Origin: JBDREC01 sp043820105 [NCBI: Pseudomonadota bacterium]
GTDB taxonomy: Bacteria > Bdellovibrionota_F > JAHFAK01
DNA length: 10,853 bases
Direction of reading: 5' to 3'
NCBI GenBank assembly: GCA_043820105.1
Contig: JBDREC010000045.1
Coordinates: 1 to 10,853 of the forward strand
The notes under the pieces were generated by a model. It worked only from the letters and a program-made list of their open reading frames with translations, was not told the origin of the DNA and searched no databases. The position numbers and the translations under genes were made by a program. Of the stretch, positions 1 through 6,205 are shown one piece after another; position 1 is the stretch's first letter; each line of letters starts with the position of its first letter.

Positions 1-319
1 TAGATAGCACTTGAAACAGCTATCCCAAATGGCCAACATTGATTAATTAACCTTGCTTTAATAATCTCAAATATTTTTTTGATGGAATACTGGAATCCCT
101 TGAAATGTGTGCTTGGCCGAAAGGTTAATACAATCCCACAAGACGAACATCGCATTCTTTTTAAGTAAAGAGCTTTTTCATATCCATTGAAATAACTTGC
201 TCGATACTCATGTCCCCAAAGCTTCCCCTTACATTTTGGACATTCTCTTTTTATTTTCCACTTGAATTTTTTTTTAATTCTGATACTTCTTTCAAACAGA
301 TAGTAAAATATAATATCAT
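1..319 (-). CDS. IS-encoded zinc-ribbon protein (DUF6431-like), N-terminal part, needs a frameshift
   Basis: The readable minus-strand frame contains two CxxC pairs, ECPKC (codons at 231-242) and CSSC (138-149). Between and after them are KLWGHEYR, KRMRCSSCGIVLTFRP and a helical stretch. This layout is typical of the N-terminal zinc ribbon and linker of DUF6431-type IS proteins. The frame is open from 386 to the left edge but has no ATG. The only well-placed start is ATG at 319-317, which has AAAGG seven bases upstream. That start lies in another frame and reaches the zinc-ribbon frame only through a -1 shift, or one added A, at the A9 run at 275-267 (T9 on the plus strand). Without the shift it encodes about 22 residues. 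The element may use slippage or may be a decayed copy. The C-terminal part and any catalytic domain lie outside the window. Confidence 0.5.
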
Positions 320-446
320 AATAGAGCCTTTTTTTGTTTGTAATACTTTTGGCTCTATTTTTTTGCCTAAAAATCCAAGTAAATTCTTATCTTTTGTTCA
401 ATTTATTTTATTAATATACTATCTGTATTGTTTATTATTATTTGCT

Positions 447-470
447 AGGGGACATTTAAGCGTTACCTAA
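447..470. repeat. Probable terminal inverted repeat of the left insertion sequence
   Basis: A 24-bp motif, AGGGGACATTTAAGCG followed by TTACCTAA on the plus strand, lies upstream of the IS gene where a terminus is expected. The partner repeat is outside the window, so this is a judgement from position and composition. Confidence 0.4.
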
Positions 471-556
471 TTTCAAATAAAACCAGCTATAAAACAATAA
501 TTACTTTAGATTTAATCGAAGAAGCTGCTATCAAAATTGAAATATTGTTTAAATAA
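471..556 (+). pseudogene. Possible 3' remnant of a gene interrupted by the left insertion sequence
   Basis: Just beyond the IS terminus, one plus-strand frame reads ISNKTSYKTIITLDLI and then EEAAIKIEILFK before TAA at 554-556. The residue mix looks like a real protein tail, with an alternating hydrophobic strand followed by an amphipathic helix. It has no start codon of its own and runs upstream only into the IS. A hairpin with a T-rich flank follows 18 bases after the stop, as expected at a gene end. I do not recognise the family. The fragment is short and could be chance. Confidence 0.3.
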
Positions 557-574
557 GCATCAATCTCACATAAT

Positions 575-605
575 GTGCTCTGGCATTAACTTCTTTGCCA
601 AGCAC
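575..605. terminator. Bidirectional terminator-like hairpin between convergent gene ends
   Basis: GTGCT-C-TGGCA pairs with TGCCA-AGCAC, giving a 10-bp stem with one bulged C and a 10-base loop. On the plus strand it is followed by TTATTAATCTTTT, a weak T-rich tract. On the minus strand it starts three bases past the stop codon of the 1144-residue gene, but the sequence after it is not T-rich. Its place between two converging ends supports a terminator role. Confidence 0.55.
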
Positions 606-608
606 TTA

Positions 609-3600
609 TTAATCTTTTGGCATGTATTGTGAATCAAATTTAGAATCAAAACTAGAATTATGACTTTCTATCCATTTTATGATATCGCCGATAATCTTTG
701 GTTTTTGAAATCTGAAATGGAAAGTTAGGTCTGCTATGTCTCTTCCTTTTAAATCTGTATGAGCAACAGGATCTATTTCTAAATAATCACATAGTTCTTG
801 CATTATTGGATCTTCAACTCTTTGGCCTGTCATTGGATCTCTTAAAAGGCCACCTTTCTTCAAATAATTAACTAAGATGTTAGTTGTTCTTTCCAATCTG
901 CCGTATAAAATATTCTTTGCCCTTGAAGATGTTTCCCATCTTTGAAGAGTTGGTCTATTTGATTGCTTATCAACTGATCTCCAGGTTCTTTTCATAAAAT
1001 CAAAGGCTTCTTCTATGAGTTCTGGGAAAGTTTCTGGATTTCTTCCTTTTGACTCTATTACAATTCCTCTTGTTAAAGGAATAAAGTTATCACCATTTAA
1101 TTTTGCTTTTGTTGCAGTCTCAAATTCTCTGATAATATCTCTTGATATTTCATCAACTGTTCTTGGGTCAAGATTTCTTGATCCTTTAATTTCAATTTGG
1201 AAAGTATCAGGTCTCATCATATAAACTTCAATATCAACACCACGGCTTTGCCATTTTGCTTTTATATTAGCTTCCATAGTCATTATAGCACTTGTCAAAC
1301 CACCCATAACCACATTCCCACCATCATGCCCATAAACAGTGTTAAAAACATTAAAGTTAATCAGATCAAGCATTATGGAACCAAAGCCTTTATAGTTTTT
1401 CTTTTTTATTGCCTCAATCACCCCTCTCAAAATATCTCGTGAGCCAATCCTCCAAACAACATCCATAACTAAAACCGGATTTTCATTTTCAGCTATTTGT
1501 TTTCTTAATCTTTTCATTTCTTCTTGTGGTTTTTTTGCTTTTGGCTCGTAATGTCCTCTTGCATCGATTTCATCGCTTGTTATTCTTTCTGAAAATTCAG
1601 CGATGTCTCTATATTCAATTGCTGTACCACTTTTGTAAACTAAAACCTGTCCGACTTCAGCTTCTTCTGCTGCTGTGTCTGCTTTGAATAAGAATCTATC
1701 AATGCTTTCTCCATTTTCTGGAGCAAGTTTTGTAACTCTTCCAAACCAAGCACCACACCTAAAAGCTTTAGGGGCGATATAAGCTCTTGTAACAGGCGGA
1801 AGACTTGAATCAAAACCACTTGTATATTCACCTAAAAATCTATTCATTAATTCAATTTGAACTGGCTGAGCTAGTCCATGAATAACGATTGCAACTTCAT
1901 CGCCTCTTGCATTCAAATTAGAAGTCATTGCAAATGCATCTTGATAACCATTTTCTCGGATGTATCTATTAAACCTCTGAGAAATTTCATTTAGCACGCC
2001 AAAATAGTTTTCAGCTAAAACTCTATCTCCAAAGGCCTCACTTGTTGTTCTATTAATATCTGTTTGCCCTGATTTATCAAACATGAATAAGCCAATTTCC
2101 GCGTTATCAGGGATATTATGTCTTGCTGGTGATAGAATTTCAAAAAGCTCAAAGAACATTCCTCTCTGAACCATTGTTACACCTACTCTATCTATTGTTT
2201 GATCAGCTCTTAGCTTTAAAGCTTCTTCTGAACCAGGACTATCCAGAGCAATTGATTCTGTCAGTTCGCGCAAACCTTGCCTTTGTTGTATTGTTTCAAC
2301 ACTTCTTTCAAAAAGTCTCAATAGACTTAATTTTTCCATGTAAAATTCTTCAGCTGTTAAAGACTGTCTTTTAGAAAGTAATTTTTCAATTCTTTGGGCT
2401 TCTGTTTGCGGTCTGCTTGCAATATCATATGTCATTTGACCTGCCGCCATTCCTGCTTTTAGTGCCATCAAAAATGTGCCTGCTTTCAAGATTTCTCTTC
2501 TTAAGTGAAAGTCTTCTTCACTGGTTCCGTGAAACATCTGTTCAAGTGCATTCAAGCCAACCATTGTAGTAAGCTCTGTTGCAAAGGATCCAGCTGCATT
2601 AGTTAAATATATTCCTGAGTCCTTAACAAGGATCATTTTATTTCTTGTTGAAGCATTTCCAATGTTTCTTATTATATTACTTTCAAATCTTATTCCGAGT
2701 CTGGCTAGTCTTGTTGTACCAAGCTTATGAAATGTAAGGCCACCTAATTTAAAAGCTCCTAATACTGCCATAGTGTGAGCAAAGTTTCCCCAGGTAAAAA
2801 CTTCTCTTGGATCATATTTAAAAGAATATATCCCGCTTGTTACTAAAAAGAAAATACTTGATTCAGCCAGGAAACCAGCTGCCTTTGGCAAAAGCCTTTT
2901 AGCTGCCCTTTGAGCTGTTGTATCAAAAACTCCAAGCACTGAACCAATCTCTCTGACCATAAGTCTTGAAAATCTGGCGACCACATATCTTCCTAAAAAT
3001 CCTGCTGGATAAGCACCAGCCATCGTAATTAAAACGTCTTTAGGCAAGTTTTCCATGACCTGGCAAAAATCTGGATAACTTATATTCCAGAAAGTGTAAT
3101 CGCCAGTTACCATCCTGGCTTCTAAAACTTCTGCTTTTTCCTTCTGTTTTTGCGATCTTTTTAAAATTTGAATGATTTCTAAAACAGCATTATGTGGGAC
3201 TTGATTTGGAGGAAAAGGTACTGTTGGTGCTAAATGATTTATAAGCTCAAATAGTTTTTCTTCTCGTTCAATTAAGTTTTCAAGATTTGTATATTCAACT
3301 AGATTTTCATAAGCTTCACTTAAACCAAGATCCTTGATCATTTGCAGAATTCTGTTGCCTTCATAGGGTTGCATATCAATTTGGCCTTTTATTGAAGTGA
3401 TTTCACCAAACCTTTCTATACCTTCTTCTAAACCTGCAATTGCTTGAACATTTAAAGCATAAATTAGCTTTTCAAAACCTTTTTCTAAGACTCTTTTCCT
3501 TCGCAGTGCAGCTTCTTCATTTTCACCCATAATGTGCTGTATTCTGAGAAAAGATCTTTCAACAACTAGCAAGGTCATTAGATGAAGCGCTTGAATTGAA

Positions 3601-4043
3601 GCTAGTCTTTTTTGAGTAATTTTTATTTGAGGAAAGGAATCCAAATAATAATTTACATATTCACTGATTTCAGGAAACCTCGAATTTTTCAAACCTTGAA
3701 AGCAGGTCTCAGCCTCAGTAATATTACCACTATACAAAGCTTCTTCACAAACAAAAAGATTCGCCATATCAAATTGATTTGAATTTTTATAAATAAGCCT
3801 TAAGACATTAAAACCAAAATTTACTTCTTCAATAAAATCATTTTTTATAAGAAAGTCTATTCCTTCTCTAATGAAAATGGCCTTTAAATCGATATCTTCA
3901 ATTGTGTGAGAAGCTTCAAGCATGGAATTAAGAAAATTATTTGCATCTTTTTGTAGTGGTGAGTGAAAAGAAAATGAAAACAGAGGAATAAGTAGAATAA
4001 AGCATATTGTTATTATTCTTGTTTTTGATATTAACATTTTCAT
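609..4043 (-). CDS. Exported 1144-residue protein with two tandem degenerate GGDEF-like domains
   Basis: Residues 1-26 form a signal peptide (basic start, then a hydrophobic run ICFILLIPLFSFSF). Residues 30-330 are mostly helical. Residues 336-540 include several weakly hydrophobic Gly/Ala-rich helices, for example around 386-407 and 421-437. Two regions then resemble GGDEF domains. The first (about 645-765) has GLFMFD at 651-656 and RGDEV at 713-717 in the signature position. The second (about 857-1000) has a DxxxxxxxR turn (861-869), then MLDLINFNVFNTVYGHDGGN (891-910), matching the canonical DxxxFKxxNDxxGHxxGD pattern, and RPDTF at 944-948 in place of GGDEF. Both lack the glycine pair needed for GTP binding, so cyclase activity is unlikely. 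A pseudo-enzyme or scaffold role outside the cytoplasm is inferred. ATG at 4043 has AGGGA about 12 bases upstream; ATG at 4037 is an alternative start. This is the third of three same-strand exported genes, 157 bp after the lipoprotein gene. Confidence 0.75.
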   Translation of the reverse strand: MKMLISKTRIITICFILLIPLFSFSFHSPLQKDANNFLNSMLEASHTIEDIDLKAIFIREGIDFLIKNDFIEEVNFGFNVLRLIYKNSNQFDMANLFVCEEALYSGNITEAETCFQGLKNSRFPEISEYVNYYLDSFPQIKITQKRLASIQALHLMTLLVVERSFLRIQHIMGENEEAALRRKRVLEKGFEKLIYALNVQAIAGLEEGIERFGEITSIKGQIDMQPYEGNRILQMIKDLGLSEAYENLVEYTNLENLIEREEKLFELINHLAPTVPFPPNQVPHNAVLEIIQILKRSQKQKEKAEVLEARMVTGDYTFWNISYPDFCQVMENLPKDVLITMAGAYPAGFLGRYVVARFSRLMVREIGSVLGVFDTTAQRAAKRLLPKAAGFLAESSIFFLVTSGIYSFKYDPREVFTWGNFAHTMAVLGAFKLGGLTFHKLGTTRLARLGIRFESNIIRNIGNASTRNKMILVKDSGIYLTNAAGSFATELTTMVGLNALEQMFHGTSEEDFHLRREILKAGTFLMALKAGMAAGQMTYDIASRPQTEAQRIEKLLSKRQSLTAEEFYMEKLSLLRLFERSVETIQQRQGLRELTESIALDSPGSEEALKLRADQTIDRVGVTMVQRGMFFELFEILSPARHNIPDNAEIGLFMFDKSGQTDINRTTSEAFGDRVLAENYFGVLNEISQRFNRYIRENGYQDAFAMTSNLNARGDEVAIVIHGLAQPVQIELMNRFLGEYTSGFDSSLPPVTRAYIAPKAFRCGAWFGRVTKLAPENGESIDRFLFKADTAAEEAEVGQVLVYKSGTAIEYRDIAEFSERITSDEIDARGHYEPKAKKPQEEMKRLRKQIAENENPVLVMDVVWRIGSRDILRGVIEAIKKKNYKGFGSIMLDLINFNVFNTVYGHDGGNVVMGGLTSAIMTMEANIKAKWQSRGVDIEVYMMRPDTFQIEIKGSRNLDPRTVDEISRDIIREFETATKAKLNGDNFIPLTRGIVIESKGRNPETFPELIEEAFDFMKRTWRSVDKQSNRPTLQRWETSSRAKNILYGRLERTTNILVNYLKKGGLLRDPMTGQRVEDPIMQELCDYLEIDPVAHTDLKGRDIADLTFHFRFQKPKIIGDIIKWIESHNSSFDSKFDSQYMPKD
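1044..1475 (-). other. Second GGDEF-like domain (RPDTF in place of GGDEF)
   Basis: This stretch encodes residues 857-1000 of the 1144-residue protein. The order of landmarks fits a GGDEF fold: the N-terminal wide turn (DVVWRIGSRDIL), the metal-site Asp (D893), N901, the YGHDGGN segment and the hairpin motif RPDTF. The Gly-Gly pair is lost and the final acidic residue is Thr, so the product would not be expected to make cyclic di-GMP. Confidence 0.65.
1749..2111 (-). other. First GGDEF-like domain (RGDEV in place of GGDEF)
   Basis: This stretch encodes residues 645-765 of the 1144-residue protein. GLFMFDKSGQ lines up with the first strand and metal-site Asp. FGDRVLAENYFGVLNEI matches the helix that normally carries GHxxGDxxL. 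NARGDEVAIVIHG matches the hairpin signature, keeping Gly-Asp-Glu but not the first Gly or the Phe. It aligns by eye with the second domain, suggesting an internal duplication that has diverged. Confidence 0.55.
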
Positions 4044-4200
4044 GGTATACGATGTTCCCTATAATCTTTTTTACCCTTAATCAGTATATTAAGCAACTTG
4101 TATGGCAAAGGCATCTTTTTGCTTTTTCCATATACAATCAACAACTTAAGCCAAACCATCTCAAAATATTATGTTTAAATAGCAAAAATTGTGCCTTTTT
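4044..4200 (-). promoter_or_regulatory. Intergenic spacer with a weak candidate promoter for the 1144-residue gene
   Basis: This is 157 bp between the lipoprotein stop and the next minus-strand start. Read on the minus strand, TTGCTT followed 17 bases later by TAAAAA is a possible but poor sigma-70 pair, located near 4090-4065. No convincing terminator with a U-tract follows the lipoprotein gene on its own strand. Readthrough transcription from the lipoprotein gene is therefore also possible. Confidence 0.25.
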
Positions 4201-5970
4201 CTAATAAACATATTTACTTGCCCAGCCTAGGTCAACTGTCCCATCGCCATCTTCATCATATGCAGTGCCAATTTCTGTGCCTTCTGAATCATAATCATTT
4301 ATTATAATATAATCAGCATTACCATCAGCATCATCGTCTTGTTCTCTGTAAATGTTATTTCCATTTCCATCATATTCCCAGATTTCAATATAATCTATCG
4401 TACCATCAGCATCTGTGTCTTTTGTTTTTCTTATCTTATTATTATCAGAATCATATTCATAGGTTTCTATTTTATCATTAACACCATCACCATTGGTATC
4501 ATTTATGCTTGAAGTATTGTTTCCAAATTCATCAAAAGTGTAGTAATTAATATAATCAAAAGAGCCATCACCATTGCTATCATTTGCTGATGTAATCTTG
4601 TTGTTATAAGAGTCGTATTCGTAAAATGATATGCTTTCAGGATTTCCATCCCCATCTTCGTCAACCTCGCGCCCAATTACATTTCCAGAAGCATCATAAC
4701 TTGTGGATTTAATATATTCATATATTCCATCACCATCGTTGTCTCTTAAATAGGCAATTTCCTTACCACTATTATTTCGCATATAGAGCTGAGAGTATTC
4801 ATAATCTCCATCTCCATCTCTATCAATTGCATTTCTGATAATTTTGCCATTATAATCATAATCATTAACTTCTATTTTATTTGCAACTCCATCGCCATCT
4901 GAATCAGTTTCAATTCTGGTTTTATTAGTGTCTGCATTGTATTCAGTTGTCTTAATATAATCTACAACTCCATCACCATTTGAATCTTGTTCATATTTAG
5001 TTTCATCACCATTTGAATTGTATTCATAAGTTTTTGTCTCATCAACGTTCCCATCAGCATCAGAATCCAGGTTGTAGTTTAGAATTTGGCCAAATTCATC
5101 ATGTTCATAGGTTATTATTCTTTCCATAATTCCATCACAATCATAATCTGTTTCACTTTTTGAATCATAATTATTAACATCATATTCAAAATAAAAACAG
5201 GCATCTAAAGTTCCATCAGCATTGTAATCTTCAGCATGATCAATTGTATTTCCATTTGAATCATATGTATAATATTCAATGTAATCAATAACTCCATCCA
5301 TATCCATGTCCTCAGCAGATACTATTAGATTTCCATCTGAGTCGTATTCTCTAGACCATGTATTATCAATAATACCGTCTGCTTCATTATCTTCTTCATA
5401 GTTAATCAAATTTCCATTTGAATCATATTCATAAGTTTCAGTAAAATCCAGAATACCATCAAGATCATAATCACCACCTGCATACACAATATTATCATTT
5501 TCATCATACTCTTCAAAGTCAATACCTGTAACAGTAGTATCATCCAACACAGCACCTTCATAAGAATAATATACTAGTCTAAAAACACCTTGCTCAAGAA
5601 TTTGAAATTGCTCAATAAAGCTTGTTTCTAAAATTTCTTCTTCTAGAATTATATCTTCTTCAGAAGTAGAAGGCTCTTCACTTGATGCTTCAGGCAGTTC
5701 TGGTTCAGTTGAAGGATCAGAATCACTAAGATCTTCAGTGCCAGGTTCATCATTTATAACAGCTTCTTCCTGGCTTGAAATATCTTCTAGTTCATCGCTA
5801 GAGGAGGCATTTGTTGCTATCACTTCCTCAGAATCATCGATCGAAGCAACAATAATTTGAACATTATCTTGATTATTATCTTGTAAATCTTCACCAAGGC
5901 ATGACAAAAATAAAACAGGAAGCATAAGATTTATTAGAATTACGATTAGAATGCTCTGAATTTTCTTCAT
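4201..5970 (-). CDS. Lipoprotein with 16 tandem 27-residue YD / calcium-loop repeats
   Basis: The 589-residue product starts MKKIQSILIVILINL and has a hydrophobic signal ending FLSC, with the lipidated Cys at residue 24. A disordered Ser/Asp/Glu-rich linker spans about 25-115. A short segment around 116-153 (FRLVYYSYEGAVLDD) precedes 16 repeats of exactly 27 residues (154-585) and a final KYVY. Each repeat starts near EYDSNGN, like the YD repeats of RHS-type proteins, and continues with DxDxDGxxD, like thrombospondin type 3 or dockerin calcium loops. The probable role is a calcium-stabilised, surface-anchored rod or adhesin; this is inferred from the repeats only. I chose ATG at 5970 because GGAGGAG lies four bases upstream. 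The longer frame begins at TTG 5982, next to that ribosome site, and would place it inside the coding sequence. A perfect 12-bp inverted repeat lies just upstream. Confidence 0.85.
   Translation of the reverse strand: MKKIQSILIVILINLMLPVLFLSCLGEDLQDNNQDNVQIIVASIDDSEEVIATNASSSDELEDISSQEEAVINDEPGTEDLSDSDPSTEPELPEASSEEPSTSEEDIILEEEILETSFIEQFQILEQGVFRLVYYSYEGAVLDDTTVTGIDFEEYDENDNIVYAGGDYDLDGILDFTETYEYDSNGNLINYEEDNEADGIIDNTWSREYDSDGNLIVSAEDMDMDGVIDYIEYYTYDSNGNTIDHAEDYNADGTLDACFYFEYDVNNYDSKSETDYDCDGIMERIITYEHDEFGQILNYNLDSDADGNVDETKTYEYNSNGDETKYEQDSNGDGVVDYIKTTEYNADTNKTRIETDSDGDGVANKIEVNDYDYNGKIIRNAIDRDGDGDYEYSQLYMRNNSGKEIAYLRDNDGDGIYEYIKSTSYDASGNVIGREVDEDGDGNPESISFYEYDSYNNKITSANDSNGDGSFDYINYYTFDEFGNNTSSINDTNGDGVNDKIETYEYDSDNNKIRKTKDTDADGTIDYIEIWEYDGNGNNIYREQDDDADGNADYIIINDYDSEGTEIGTAYDEDGDGTVDLGWASKYVY
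4216..5511 (-). repeat. 16 tandem 81-bp coding repeats (27 residues each)
   Basis: The array is 1296 bp, exactly 16 x 81, with no insertion or deletion in any unit. The D-x-[DN/E]-x-D-G core is present in all 16 units. The opening aromatic-Asp motif is kept in most and is weakest in unit 10 (MRNNSG). Codons and flanking residues differ between units, so this is an old array under protein-level selection and not a recent DNA expansion. Confidence 0.9.
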
Positions 5971-5973
5971 TTT

Positions 5974-5980
5974 CTCCTCC
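5974..5980 (-). promoter_or_regulatory. Strong ribosome-binding site that sets the lipoprotein start
   Basis: Read on the minus strand the sequence is GGAGGAG, then AAA, then ATG at 5970. This is the best Shine-Dalgarno match in the window and argues for the ATG over the in-frame TTG at 5982. Confidence 0.8.
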
Positions 5981-5982
5981 AA

Positions 5983-6014
5983 ATATCTTAAAATAAAAAT
6001 TCATTTTAAGATAT
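5983..6014. promoter_or_regulatory. Perfect 12-bp inverted repeat next to the lipoprotein ribosome site
   Basis: ATATCTTAAAAT at 5983-5994 and ATTTTAAGATAT at 6003-6014 are exact reverse complements around an 8-base loop. The repeat ends two bases before the GGAGGAG site. It could be a repressor operator or an RNA hairpin in the leader. It shares TAT with a second hairpin at 6012-6027, so the two could be alternative structures. Confidence 0.6.
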
Positions 6015-6027
6015 AGCAAGAGCTATA
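6012..6027. promoter_or_regulatory. Second leader hairpin, TATAGC-AAGA-GCTATA
   Basis: This is a perfect 6-bp stem with a 4-base loop. It lies upstream of, and overlaps by three bases with, the larger inverted repeat at 5983-6014 in the lipoprotein gene leader. Confidence 0.4.
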
Positions 6028-6146
6028 CCACAAACTCTCCAAGATGTTTTTTCATTTATTATTAGTCACTTATGATTTGAATAAATTATTTTATAATTAC
6101 AAGTGTGGTGTTTTTACATTCAGGAAGCTAAAGGTTCGTCTTGTGG

Positions 6147-6169
6147 TTTTTTTCTTTGAAAGAAAAAAA
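6147..6169. terminator. AT-rich perfect palindrome downstream of the caspase-like gene
   Basis: Seven T, C, three T, a central G, then three A, G and seven A form an 11-bp inverted repeat with a one-base centre. It lies 37 bp past the stop codon of the minus-strand caspase-like gene. The stem is nearly all A-U and is not followed by a U-tract on the minus strand, so it is at best a weak terminator. Confidence 0.3.
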
Positions 6170-6205
6170 TAAGTTATTTCCTTTTTGCTATATCAAGCTA
6201 GAAAT

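Larger units (their letters stand above)
1..470 (-). mobile_element. 5' end of an insertion sequence (partial, runs off the left edge)
   Basis: The block holds a minus-strand zinc-ribbon reading frame of the kind carried by DUF6431-type transposon proteins. On its upstream side is a sequence with the look of an IS terminus (447-470). Read outward-in on the minus strand it starts TTAGGTAACGCT and continues to a CCCC run. The coding frame starts about 130 bp inside this end. The other end, and therefore the terminal repeat pairing and any target duplication, lie outside the window. The boundary at 470 is inferred from the terminus-like motif and from a different coding frame that starts right after it. 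Confidence 0.5.

Noticed and set aside
210-470. Plus-strand open frame of 86 codons
   Set aside because: It is antisense to the zinc-ribbon frame, is rich in Phe and Leu from T-rich DNA, and crosses the IS terminus.
1640-1831. Minus-strand alternate-frame ORF of 63 codons and similar overlapping small ORFs at 1015-1442, 2123-2374, 4007-4204, 6535-6765, 6916-7247, 9325-9714 and 10456-10695
   Set aside because: All but one lie entirely within the large genes (4007-4204 overlaps the 1144-residue gene's start and runs through the spacer), lack ribosome sites or protein-like composition, and look like shadows.
4216-5511. Possible CRISPR or satellite array because of the regular period
   Set aside because: The 81-bp period is a coding repeat; units differ at the DNA level and there is no repeat-spacer pattern.
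5971-5982. TTG at 5982 as the lipoprotein start
   Set aside because: It would put the ribosome site GGAGGAG inside the coding sequence; ATG at 5970 is correctly spaced from that site and directly begins a normal signal peptide.
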